Assembly (NCBI GenBank): GCA_964537035.1
Contig: CAZIAK010000025.1
Location: forward strand, 11,546 to 75,545
DNA length: 64,000 bases
Reading direction: 5' to 3'
Source: CAZIAK01 sp964537035
GTDB lineage: Bacteria > Planctomycetota > B15-G4
Shown: one piece after another, positions 16,276-24,235 of the stretch
How the letters are laid out: each line of letters starts with the position of its first letter
How positions within the stretch are numbered: position 1 is the stretch's first letter
Notes under the pieces: model-generated
Seen by the model: the letters and a program-made list of their open reading frames with translations, nothing else
What the model was told of the DNA's origin: nothing
The model's database searches: none
Made by a program: the position numbers and the translations under genes

Positions 16276-16890
16276 ATGAACCTGCCCAACAAGATCACCA
16301 TGAGTCGGTTCGGCGTGGCCGTGCTGCTGTTCGGCTTTCTGGTGTACACCAACACCTGCAGCGGTCCCGAGTGGTGGCAGCCCGCTCTGGCCGCAGGCGT
16401 CTTCATTCTCGCGGTGGCCACCGACGCCCTCGACGGCTACTACGCCCGCAAGCTGGGCATGCAGTCAGACTTCGGTCGCATCGCCGACCCGGTGGTGGAC
16501 AAGATCATCGTCTGCGGCGCCTTCGTCTTCTTGATCTCGGTCCCCTGGGCGCGCGAGTACGTCTACGTGTGGATGGCCGTGGTGATGATCGGCCGCGAGT
16601 TTCTCGTGTCGGGTCTCCGTGGCTACATCGAGTCGCGGGGCGTTGCCTTTCCCTCACGATGGGACGGCAAGCTCAAGATGGTGATGCAGTGCGTGGCCGT
16701 CCCCGCGGTCTTCGTGGTGCGCGCCGTCGACCTGAGCATCGGCCAGGAGTACCCCCTCGTTCTCGATATCTTCACCTGGATCGCCTACATCTCCGTCTGG
16801 ACCACGTTCGTCATGACGGTGGTGTCCGGCGCCCGTTACGTGACGGCGGCGGCTGATGTGCTGCGCGGGTCTGACGCCGGGGCCGCGTAG
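16276..16890 (+). CDS. pgsA: CDP-diacylglycerol--glycerol-3-phosphate 3-phosphatidyltransferase
   Basis: A 204-residue integral membrane enzyme making phosphatidylglycerol phosphate from CDP-diacylglycerol and glycerol 3-phosphate. It carries the complete CDP-alcohol phosphotransferase signature DGx2ARx8Gx3Dx3D across residues 54-74: DGYYAR, then G, RIAD and PVVD. The family opening MNLPNKITMSRFGVA and about five membrane helices are present. Length is normal (180-200). It follows rimO by 27 nt in the same direction. The next enzyme of the pathway type, PgpA, is encoded about 5 kb downstream at 21.7 kb, so both final steps of phosphatidylglycerol synthesis are in this window. Confidence 0.94.
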   Translation: MNLPNKITMSRFGVAVLLFGFLVYTNTCSGPEWWQPALAAGVFILAVATDALDGYYARKLGMQSDFGRIADPVVDKIIVCGAFVFLISVPWAREYVYVWMAVVMIGREFLVSGLRGYIESRGVAFPSRWDGKLKMVMQCVAVPAVFVVRAVDLSIGQEYPLVLDIFTWIAYISVWTTFVMTVVSGARYVTAAADVLRGSDAGAA

Positions 16891-17112
16891 GTTCGGAGCG
16901 TGATGGGGCTCGTGGCGCTGGCTGGTCGGGTCAGAGCCGCACGAAGCAGGCGCTGAACGGCTACTGGCGAATACCGCTCCAGCTGTGGCTCTGATCTGCC
17001 CGACGAGCAGAGATGGCACCGCGTGGAAAGCGGCGCCATTGTCTCGGGGGACAGGGTTCGTGGACGCCTGCCGTTTCTTGAGCTGATCTCAGCTGGCCAC
17101 CACGACAGAGCG

Positions 17113-17862
17113 ATGATCCTCTTTCACGGCTACTACCGCCTGTGCCCTCGCCGCCTCGCGTTTCGCAACGACTACTGTCGTTCGTGCGAAGGCGAGACCG
17201 TTGCGTTCAAGGTGCGCACCTTCGACATCCTGTACGTCGACTTCATCCCAGTGTTGCCGGTGGGCTTCGGGACCCGTTGGGTCTGCTCCTGCTGCGACGA
17301 GACCTCCCATGCTCGTACGCGGATGAGCCGGCTGGCCAAATGGCTTGGGGCGTTGTTCTTCTTGGTCATGACCGCCGGTGCTTGGCTCGATCAAGGCGGG
17401 GTAGATGACGGCCTCAGGATTCCCGTGAGCCGGGTCGTCGCGCCGCTGGGAGCCCTGCTGTTTGCCCTGAGCGCGCTACGGACGCCGCTGCCACCGAAGT
17501 TGCATGGGAAACTCGAGGCGGTGCATCCGTCAACGGCGACGACTTGTCCCGCGTGCCAGGTGCCCTTGATCGACGGAGAAGAACTGTCTTGCCCCGAGTG
17601 TGGGATGGCGCGAGCGACCGGCGATGTCGCCGTGCAAGCAGCGTATGAGAGCGTTCGCCAGCGACAGGTGCTGGCCTACGCCGTTCTCTTCGCGTTGTTG
17701 GTCTGGGCGGGCCTGTCACCTTTCTCAGCTGAGATGTTTTTCGGGTTCCTGTTGGTGGCGGCCTTCTTGGTCTTCAACAACCGCTGCCCCAGTTGTGAGC
17801 ACGCACCGGGAGGCGGCTTGCACCCCCGCGCTTGCTCAGCCTGCGGCATCCAGCTGCGCTAG
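17113..17862 (+). CDS. Membrane protein with three zinc-ribbon-like Cys clusters
   Basis: About 249 residues from ATG 17113; an in-frame GTG at 17023 would add 30 residues without recognisable features. Three Cys clusters alternate with membrane helices. First, YRLCPRRL, YCRSC and VCSCC (residues about 8-65); then two helices (LGALFFLVMTAGAWL, VAPLGALLFALSAL). Next TCPACQVPL plus SCPECGMAR (CxxC...CxxC), then two more helices (VLAYAVLFALLVWAGL, FFGFLLVAAFLVF). Last NRCPSCE plus ACSACGIQL. The ribbons probably face the cytosol and bind zinc. Function unknown. It lies 169 nt upstream of a three-gene TPR/AAA+ unit in the same direction and may belong with it. Confidence 0.78.
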   Translation: MILFHGYYRLCPRRLAFRNDYCRSCEGETVAFKVRTFDILYVDFIPVLPVGFGTRWVCSCCDETSHARTRMSRLAKWLGALFFLVMTAGAWLDQGGVDDGLRIPVSRVVAPLGALLFALSALRTPLPPKLHGKLEAVHPSTATTCPACQVPLIDGEELSCPECGMARATGDVAVQAAYESVRQRQVLAYAVLFALLVWAGLSPFSAEMFFGFLLVAAFLVFNNRCPSCEHAPGGGLHPRACSACGIQLR

Positions 17863-18031
17863 GGCGGCAAGCAGTGGGTGAGGACAGCCCGGCACCAGCC
17901 TGTCGAGGAGGTCGGCGAGAGTTGGCGCCAAGATTGCTGGCCGACATGCTCGATCTGGCGCACTCCAGCGCCCGCTTGGTGAAGACCCTATACTCACCGG
18001 GCTGCCGCAGGCGCTGGAGGATGAAGAAGAC

Positions 18032-18541
18032 GTGGACCATGACGACCTGCTCGAACCGAGCCTGACCGAGGAAGACGATGCCACGGGATTCGCCATGCCC
18101 TGGAATCCATGGAGTGTCGTGGTGGCCTGCTTCTTCTGCGGAGCCTATGCCGGCGGGGCTCTGATGGCCTGGAACTTCCGGCGCCTCGGCCAGCCCCGTG
18201 ACATCTTGCCCTGCTTGGCTGCCTTCCTCGTCGTGGGTCTGCTGCTGGCCGTCGGTCTGGGCTTGCTGATCCAAGAGGGTGTGGTGGCCATTGGAGATCA
18301 GGCCGACAAGCGACTCGCCCGCTTCGTTGCCGAGGCGCTCATCGTCGTGTTGGCCATGGTCTTCGCCAAGCGCCAGAAGCGTCGCTATGACATCTATGTG
18401 CAATCCGGCGGCGAGCCGGGGCCGTTCCTGCGCTGGGGCGCGTTGGGCTTCCTGGTGGGCGGGGTCGCCACCGTGCTCGTTTATGGTGCCGTGTCCATGG
18501 CCTTGGGCATCCCCCAGGTCACGGCGCTGGTGGGGCAATGA
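18032..18541 (+). CDS. Small integral membrane protein, first gene of TPR/AAA+ unit
   Basis: 169 residues from GTG 18032 (GGAGG upstream, though the 11-nt spacing is long). An acidic N-terminus (MDHDDLLEPSLTEEDD) is followed by about four membrane segments: WSVVVACFFCGAYAGGALMAW, ILPCLAAFLVVGLLLAVGLGL, RFVAEALIVVLAMVF and LGFLVGGVATVLVYGAVSMAL (shown shortened). A basic loop KRQKRRYD separates segments three and four. No family recognised. The stop overlaps the next start by 4 nt (ATGA), so the product is likely made in step with the TPR protein that follows. Confidence 0.72.
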   Translation: MDHDDLLEPSLTEEDDATGFAMPWNPWSVVVACFFCGAYAGGALMAWNFRRLGQPRDILPCLAAFLVVGLLLAVGLGLLIQEGVVAIGDQADKRLARFVAEALIVVLAMVFAKRQKRRYDIYVQSGGEPGPFLRWGALGFLVGGVATVLVYGAVSMALGIPQVTALVGQ

Positions 18542-19452
18542 GCGAGCAGCTACCAGAGCAGCAACACATCGAGCTTCTCCTTGAGAAGGCGCAGCACTTC
18601 AACGCCACCGGGCGCCATGACCTGGCTCTCCTCCAACTTCACAAGGGTCTTCGCGATGCAGCGGACGATGTGGCTCTGCTCGTCGAGCTGGCTCGAACCC
18701 ACCTGCTCTCGGACGAGCTCGAAGAGGCCGAGCGCCAAGCTCGTCGGGCTTTGGCGCAAGAGCCCGGCAATGACGTGGCTCATTACCTCCTCGGCGCGAC
18801 GCTCATGGACACCGGGCGTCACGTCGAAGCAGAGCTATGCTTGCTTGAGGCCTTGCGGATTGATCCCCACGACGCCTCGAACTTCCACATCTATGGTCTG
18901 CTCATGTTCAAGACGGGGCGTGCGGAGAAGGCGGAGCGACTCTATCGTCGGGCGCTGGCCCTGGACCCCGATCACGAGAACGTGCACGCTGCCCTGGCAG
19001 ACCTGCTCGTGACTCAGAACCGCATTGGAGAGGCGGGTGTCCATGGTGATCACAGCCTCGCCTTGGCTCCAGATCAGGAGGGGGGGCACAGTGCTCAGGG
19101 CCATGCGGCTCTTGCTGCGGGGCGCCCGTTTCAGGCACGCCGGCACTATCGTGAGGCGCTGCGGCTGGGACCCGATGACGAACTCACTCGCGAGGCGTGG
19201 CTGAACGCTGACACCTGCTGCCGTTGGATTTACCTGCCCATGTACTACTGGTCTCTGATGGTCGAGCGCCTTCCGGGCCTGCAGTTCTTTGTCTGGGGAG
19301 TGATGATGTTGGCGTTCTTGCTGTTGCCCTTGCTCGGCGTGGCGAAGTCGAGTGTTGGCTTGCTGGCCATCGCCTACCTGGTTTTCGTGATCTACACCTG
19401 GGTGAGCACTCCGCTGCTCAAGGTGTGGACCCGGATCGTCCCTCCACGATGA
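18538..19452 (+). CDS. TPR protein with two C-terminal membrane helices
   Basis: 304 residues. Residues 5-210 form about six tetratricopeptide repeats, recognised from the W-x-LG-Y-x8-A-x3-F-x2-A-x4-P spacing, for example AHYLLGATLMDTGRHVEAEL, YGLLMFKTGRAEKAERLYRR and ALDPDHENVHAALADLL. Two hydrophobic helices follow (FFVWGVMMLAFLLLPLLG and VGLLAIAYLVFVIYTWV), with no signal peptide, so the TPR array is probably cytosolic and tail-anchored. It starts inside the stop of the preceding membrane protein, and its own stop overlaps the AAA+ gene start (ATGA at both joints). Probably a membrane scaffold that recruits the downstream ATPase; inference from context. Confidence 0.8.
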   Translation: MSEQLPEQQHIELLLEKAQHFNATGRHDLALLQLHKGLRDAADDVALLVELARTHLLSDELEEAERQARRALAQEPGNDVAHYLLGATLMDTGRHVEAELCLLEALRIDPHDASNFHIYGLLMFKTGRAEKAERLYRRALALDPDHENVHAALADLLVTQNRIGEAGVHGDHSLALAPDQEGGHSAQGHAALAAGRPFQARRHYREALRLGPDDELTREAWLNADTCCRWIYLPMYYWSLMVERLPGLQFFVWGVMMLAFLLLPLLGVAKSSVGLLAIAYLVFVIYTWVSTPLLKVWTRIVPPR

Positions 19453-20765
19453 GCACCATGGATATCGTCGCCGCGCTGCGCAAGGCCCTCGACAGTGATC
19501 CGCGCAACGGCACCTTGTGGTTGCACCTCGCCGATCTGCTGGACTCCCAGGGAGACCTGGACCAGGCCATCGCTGCTGTGCGCACGGCCATGGAGATCGA
19601 AGAGAGCGCCCTGGCCGGCGGGCAGAAGTTGATCCCGTTGCTCCGCCGTGGAGGGCACCTTGCTGAGGCACTCATTCGCGTGGAGAAGCTGCTCGAGTCC
19701 GCAGACGACCCTGCGCTGCGCTTGGAGCGGGAGCGCATTCTCACGGCTCGCGGCGACACTTCGGGGGAATCAGAGCAGCGCTCGCCGGAAGTGCCGAAGG
19801 CTGCCTCCCGGGATGACGAAGTGGCGGTGCCTGCACCCGTAGCAGGCCAGGAAGACGTCGGTGACAACGATGACTGGGCCAGCCATTTCGACTGGGGTGA
19901 GCTTCACGTCAGTTTCGATGATGTGGTCGGACTCGAGGAGGTCAAGCGCCAGATCCACCTGCGCATCATCGCGCCCTTCACCAACGAGGAGATCTATCGG
20001 TCTTTCCAGCGAGAGGCTGGCGGTGGCTTGCTGATGTATGGCCCGCCGGGCTGCGGGAAGACCTTCGTGGCCAGGGCGACGGCAGGGGAGCTGAAGGCCC
20101 GCTTCGTGCCGGTGAGCATCCACGAGGTCGTGGACAAGTACTGGGGCGAGAGTGAAAAGTTCGTGCATGCCCTCTTTGATGAGGCGCGCAGGCATGGTCC
20201 CACCGTGCTTTTCTTCGACGAGTTTGACGCGCTCGGTTCGTCTCGCGGTCGAGGCGAGTCGCAGTTCTGGAAGACCCTGGTCAACCAGTTGCTCCAGGAG
20301 ATGGATGGCATCAAAGGCAGGAGCCGCGACCTGCTGCTCTTCGCCGCGACCAACATGCCCTGGAGCGTTGATGCGGCCTTTCGGCGCCCCGGTCGCTTCG
20401 ACCGAGTGCTCTTCGTGCCACCGCCGGACGCTGCTGCACGGCGAGCCCTCCTGGCTCGACACTGTGAACGGCTTCCCGGTGCAGAGGGGCTCGACCTGCA
20501 GGCAGTAGCAGCTCGTACGAAGCTGTTTACAGGCGCTGATCTGAAGCACCTTTGCGAGCGTTCGTCCGAGACCGCCCTCGAACGCTCACTGGAGAGCGGA
20601 GAGGTTCATCCCGTCACCATGAGTCACTTCTCAGAAGCCCTCAACGATTTGCAGAGTTCAGCGATCGAGTGGTTCGCCACGGCGCGCAACTATGCCCGCT
20701 ACTCGAATGACGGGGGACAGTATGACCACCTCGTGCGCTACCTGAAGTCCGTCAAACAGTGGTGA
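19449..20765 (+). CDS. AAA+ ATPase with N-terminal TPR region
   Basis: 438 residues from ATG 19449, overlapping the previous stop (ATGA). Residues 1-95 are TPR-like helices (ALDSDPRNGTLWLHLADLLD, DLDQAIAAVRTAMEIEE), joined by an acidic linker to one AAA+ module of the FtsH/Cdc48/katanin type. Visible elements: FDDVVGLEEVKRQI, Walker A GPPGCGKT (198-205), pore-loop-like KYWGESE, Walker B VLFFDEFDA (253-261), sensor 1 FAATN, and arginine fingers in AFRRPGRFDRVLF. The C-terminal lid helices include FTGADLKHLCERS. No peptidase domain follows, so it is a remodelling ATPase rather than FtsH. With its two coupled membrane partners it may remodel membrane-associated complexes; substrate unknown. Confidence 0.88.
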   Translation: MSTMDIVAALRKALDSDPRNGTLWLHLADLLDSQGDLDQAIAAVRTAMEIEESALAGGQKLIPLLRRGGHLAEALIRVEKLLESADDPALRLERERILTARGDTSGESEQRSPEVPKAASRDDEVAVPAPVAGQEDVGDNDDWASHFDWGELHVSFDDVVGLEEVKRQIHLRIIAPFTNEEIYRSFQREAGGGLLMYGPPGCGKTFVARATAGELKARFVPVSIHEVVDKYWGESEKFVHALFDEARRHGPTVLFFDEFDALGSSRGRGESQFWKTLVNQLLQEMDGIKGRSRDLLLFAATNMPWSVDAAFRRPGRFDRVLFVPPPDAAARRALLARHCERLPGAEGLDLQAVAARTKLFTGADLKHLCERSSETALERSLESGEVHPVTMSHFSEALNDLQSSAIEWFATARNYARYSNDGGQYDHLVRYLKSVKQW

Positions 20766-20788
20766 GTCGGCAGTGACGGCGATGCGCT

Positions 20789-21453
20789 TCACCGCCCCGG
20801 TTCCGATGTCGCACCTCGGGAGCACACCGCCAACACCAGATAAAACACCAGACCCACCAGAGCGCCCACGTGCCCACCGCCAGCTGCGCCGTGGATGACG
20901 AGCGGGAGGCAGAGAGACCGGCTCCACACCGTGAAGGCAGCCAAGGGCAGAGCTCCGCCCAAGAACAGCGAGACGAGATCACCGGGGGCGAAATGTGTGT
21001 GCGCCGAGCAGAACAGCGCCGAGGAGATGAGAATGGCCAGGGCCGTTCGGTAGCGCGTCGGCGGCAAGAACCGGCGCAAGAACACGAGGGCGAAGCCGCG
21101 ATAGACCAGCTCTTCAGCGATGCGCGCGTAGCCCAGAAACAGCAGCATGGGCCAGCTGACTTTGCTGAAGGCCTCACGTAGCCCTGCGGCGTCGGTCGTC
21201 ACGTCAGCAGACGAGGGCTCGCTGGGCCACCAGGCCAAGACAACGAGCAGGGTGGACAGACCGAACGCCACCCGAGAGCCAGTTGCCAGAGCTCGGGTTC
21301 GCCGTTGTCTGCCGCCGACTCAGGACGGAACAGGGGCTCCAGAGGAGCCAGGAGCAGGCCGATGCCGCCCAGGTTGAGTACGGCATAGAAGGCGGTGATG
21401 CCGAGCAGATAAGCCCAGCCGAACGCGCGCTGCTTTCGTGAATCCCATGTCAT
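20789..21453 (-). CDS. CPBP-family intramembrane metalloprotease, frameshifted
   Basis: Two abutting minus-strand frames make one CPBP (Abi/CAAX-type) membrane protein. The N-terminal piece (ATG 21453) has helix AFGWAYLLGITAFYAVLNLGG (shortened), and its frame fails after NGEPELWQLALG. The C-terminal piece carries the catalytic motifs AEELVYRG (EExxxR), the His region FCSAHTHFAPGD and LPLVIHGAAG. The frames join at the minus-strand sequence CTCGGGTGGCG near 21268-21275; one extra G in the GGG run would make a continuous protein of about 221 residues. This is either an undercalled base or a real inactivating mutation. It converges on the AAA+ gene with 23 nt between stops. CPBP proteins act in prenyl processing, bacteriocin immunity or phage exclusion. 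Confidence 0.7.
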
Positions 21454-21717
21454 GAAGATCTGCCTGACGCGGCGGGTCGAGGCATGGCCTGACAGTTGCT
21501 CGACCGTAGGCTCAGATTACCAGAGGGCGCTGCGGCTCCTCGACATTGGCAGCACAGCTTTCGCTTCCCCGAAGAGTGCCACCAGTCCAACGTTGGCAGT
21601 CAGCTCCGCAGCAGTTCTTGCCCAGATTGGCATCGCCTCGCCAGCCCGGGCATCCTGAGCGCCGTGAATGCCGACGACGAACGCCAAGATCACGGGCAGC
21701 CCCCGGCTTCCTCGCCC

Positions 21718-22236
21718 ATGCCCGCCAACGGCTCCCCCCTGCGACGCTGGCTGGGCACGGCCTGCGGCCCTGGCTATCTGCCCGGCGCTCCGGGTACCTG
21801 GGGGAGCCTGGCCACCCTGCTCGTCGTCGCCTGGCTGGTGGGGGTCGAGGGCTGGTTCGACGGCTTCCTGGCCGCGCCGGCAGCCGATGCCCCGGCCCTG
21901 CTCACCCAGCAGGCGCCCTTCGCCCTGGCCACCCTGCTCCTCTTCGTCCTCGGCGTGGCCCTGGGCCACAAGGCCCACATCGACTGGGGACGGCATGATC
22001 CGGGTGCCTTTGTGGTCGACGAGGTGGTGGGTCAGCTGATCCCCCTGCTGCCCTTGCTGGCCGGCCCGCTGCCTCCGTTCGGAGCGGCCCTGGCTTTCGT
22101 TCTCTTTCGTCTGTTCGACATCACCAAGCCTCCTCCCTGCCGATGGCTGGAGAGGTTGCCCGGCGGCGTCGGTATCATGGCGGACGACGTGGCCGCGGGG
22201 CTCCTTGCCGCGATCGGCGTCGTGCTGCTGAGCTGA
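21718..22236 (+). CDS. pgpA: Phosphatidylglycerophosphatase A
   Basis: About 172 residues from ATG 21718, the length usual for PgpA; GTG 21664 would give 190, and neither has a strong Shine-Dalgarno. It removes the phosphate from phosphatidylglycerol phosphate, the product of PgsA. Family motifs: CGPGYLPGAPGTWGSL (residues 14-29), DPGAFVVDEVVGQ (the conserved acidic pair) and RLFDITKPPPCRWLERL, followed by GGVGIMADDVAAG. Four hydrophobic helices place it in the membrane. It begins 264 nt downstream of the divergent CPBP gene start and 31 nt before the HAMP-PP2C gene. Confidence 0.9.
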   Translation: MPANGSPLRRWLGTACGPGYLPGAPGTWGSLATLLVVAWLVGVEGWFDGFLAAPAADAPALLTQQAPFALATLLLFVLGVALGHKAHIDWGRHDPGAFVVDEVVGQLIPLLPLLAGPLPPFGAALAFVLFRLFDITKPPPCRWLERLPGGVGIMADDVAAGLLAAIGVVLLS

Positions 22237-22267
22237 GCGACCACATGTGCAACGACGGTGAGAAGGC

Positions 22268-23920
22268 ATGACCACTCAAGCGATAGGCGAGGGGCGACGG
22301 CTCACGGGGCTGCCACTGGCGCTCAAGATGGCCATGGTCCTGACCGTGACCGTGGCCGTGTTCATGATCGGCTTCGGTGTGTTCCTCGGGGGCTTCCTTG
22401 AGACCACCGTGCGGCACCAGATCATGGTGGCCGCGGTGGCCTCGGCGCGCACCGCCGCGCAGGCCGACTACGACGCCTGGACCGCCTACTTCGGCACGGT
22501 CGATCAGGGCCTGACGCCGTTCGAGGTGCAGGAGCGGGTCTCGGGCATGTCCCCCTTCGAGGCGCGAACGTACCTCGAAGACGAAGAGCGCAAGAGCCAG
22601 ACCGCCTGGAACAAAGAACGCCTGACACGCTTCGTGACCGACGACGGCAAGGTGGTGGCCGCTGATCTGGTCAAGTTCACCGACGGCGTGAGCGAGGGGC
22701 GCATCGTGGCCGCGTCCTACGAGGGCGAGCGGGAGTTTCAGCGCTACAGGGGGCGCGAGCGGGTGACCTCTGGCGACGCGTTCGCCGAAGAGGGGCTGTT
22801 CTCCGTGCGCGGCAGCACACGGCCGGTCATTCGGGGCGTGGCACCGCTCTACGACTCAGACGGCGTGCAAGAAGGCGAGCTCTCGGTGTTCATCGATTCG
22901 GCTTCGGTCACCGAGGCCGCCGCCGAGTTCAAGCTGGCCGTGTCCTGGGCAGCCATGATCTTCGTGCTCGCCGGAGCGGGCGTCTCCTTCCTCTTGGGAC
23001 GCCGGATCACCCGCCCGCTGAAGCTGCTGCAAGACGACATTCGCATCGTGGCGGCTGGCGATCTGGGCCACCACACCCGCTCCCACAGCCGGGACGAGAT
23101 CGGCGAGCTGGCGCGAACCTTCGACGCCATGACCAAGAGCCTTGAAGAGGCTCAAGAGCTGGAGAACCAGGCCGCCGCCAGCCAGCGCCAGGCCACCGTG
23201 GCCGCAGAGGTCGCCCAGAGCCTGGTCCCCGAGACGATGCCGGAGATCGTCGGCTACGACCGGGCCGGGCTGCACCGGGCCGCTGGCGACATGTCGGGAG
23301 AGATCTTCGACGTGCTGCCCATGGCTGGCGGGCGTTTCGGACTGCTCGTGGCTCGGGCCTCGGGGAGCGGCGTGCCCGCCACCCTGGTCATGGCCATGGC
23401 GCGATCGTTCTTGCGTGTGGTGGCCGAGCGGGAGACAGACCCGGGCGTGGTGCTGCGAGAGATCAACGCCCGTCTGGCCAGCGACCTGCGCCGGGGCATG
23501 TACGTCGAGGTGGTGCTGGCGGTCATCGACCCGGCCGCGGGCAAGCTCACCTTGGCCAGCGCAGGCGGAGCCCCTTGCTATCACTATCACGCTGAGAGCG
23601 ACTCGGTGTCCGTGATCCACAGTGAGGGCATCGCCCTGGGCTTCGACGCGGGGCCGGTGTTTGACAAGACCCTGAACGTCATCGAGCGGGACGTCCTCCC
23701 CGGTGATCGGGTGGTCTTGCTGACCCAAGGCCTGCTCGAGGTGTCCGGGGCCGACGGAGAACCCCTGGGCGAGAAACGCCTGGGCGGCCTGGTGAAGCGT
23801 GAGGCGCCCACCATGGCCGAGTCGTTCGTGGGGCGCATCGACGCGACCCTGGTGAAGTTTCACCACGGCAGCGATCTGAAGAGCGATGTCACGATGATCA
23901 CCTTGGGCCGTCTGCGCTGA
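22268..23920 (+). CDS. Membrane HAMP-PP2C (SpoIIE/RsbU-type) regulator, possibly catalytically degenerate
   Basis: 550 residues. A membrane helix (about 20-50) precedes an extracytoplasmic sensor region (about 50-215) and a second helix (VSWAAMIFVLAGAGVSFLLG, about 225-245). HAMP follows (RRITRPLKLLQDDIRIVAAG, DEIGELARTFDAMT), then a short coiled coil and a PP2C-like domain (about 320-550). Expected metal positions are only partly kept. AAGDMSGEIFDV keeps the first Asp and DVTMI the last. The DVSGHG position reads RASGSG and the TDGxxE position reads TQGLLE, so two Asp are lost. It may be a pseudophosphatase or use fewer metals. Such proteins act in partner-switching control of sigma factors. 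Its stop overlaps the next start by one base (TGATG). Confidence 0.85.
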   Translation: MTTQAIGEGRRLTGLPLALKMAMVLTVTVAVFMIGFGVFLGGFLETTVRHQIMVAAVASARTAAQADYDAWTAYFGTVDQGLTPFEVQERVSGMSPFEARTYLEDEERKSQTAWNKERLTRFVTDDGKVVAADLVKFTDGVSEGRIVAASYEGEREFQRYRGRERVTSGDAFAEEGLFSVRGSTRPVIRGVAPLYDSDGVQEGELSVFIDSASVTEAAAEFKLAVSWAAMIFVLAGAGVSFLLGRRITRPLKLLQDDIRIVAAGDLGHHTRSHSRDEIGELARTFDAMTKSLEEAQELENQAAASQRQATVAAEVAQSLVPETMPEIVGYDRAGLHRAAGDMSGEIFDVLPMAGGRFGLLVARASGSGVPATLVMAMARSFLRVVAERETDPGVVLREINARLASDLRRGMYVEVVLAVIDPAAGKLTLASAGGAPCYHYHAESDSVSVIHSEGIALGFDAGPVFDKTLNVIERDVLPGDRVVLLTQGLLEVSGADGEPLGEKRLGGLVKREAPTMAESFVGRIDATLVKFHHGSDLKSDVTMITLGRLR

Positions 23921-24231
23921 TGTTGGTCTCAGAATTTCAGCGGCTCATCGAGGATCTTTACGGTGCCAAGGATGCCTCCCGCGGCACGGCGGGCACTTTC
24001 ATGTGGTTGGTTGAAGAGGTGGGCGAGCTCTCGAGAGCTCTGCGCCGGGGTGACCGGGCCGAGCTCGAGGGTGAGTTTGCAGACGTGTTCGCCTGGCTCT
24101 CCACCCTGGCGTCCATGCACGACATCGACCTGGAGGCGGTGGCCACGGCGAAGTACGGCCGGGGATGCCCGCGGTGCCATGGCGTGCCTTGCGTCTGCGC
24201 CGAACCCACCTCGAGCCACGAACTCACCTGA
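23920..24231 (+). CDS. MazG-like nucleotide pyrophosphohydrolase with C-terminal Cys motif
   Basis: 103 residues. Residues 25-70 carry the all-alpha NTP-PPase signature: WLVEEVGELSRALRRG (ExxExE-type acidic helix) and GEFADVFAWLSTLA (ExxD), which together bind Mg. Unusually, the C-terminus adds GCPRCHGVPCVCAE, a CxxC...CxC cluster that could bind zinc. The family hydrolyses (d)NTPs to monophosphates, clearing damaged nucleotides or (p)ppGpp-type signals. TGATG coupling to the upstream regulator and priA starting 5 nt downstream place it in a pgpA-to-priA run. Confidence 0.85.
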   Translation: MLVSEFQRLIEDLYGAKDASRGTAGTFMWLVEEVGELSRALRRGDRAELEGEFADVFAWLSTLASMHDIDLEAVATAKYGRGCPRCHGVPCVCAEPTSSHELT

Positions 24232-24235
24232 GACG

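Noticed and set aside
14594..16279. rimO as a frameshifted pseudogene
   Set aside because: The shift comes from 100 N plus a duplicated 55-bp flank; collapsing them restores the protein.
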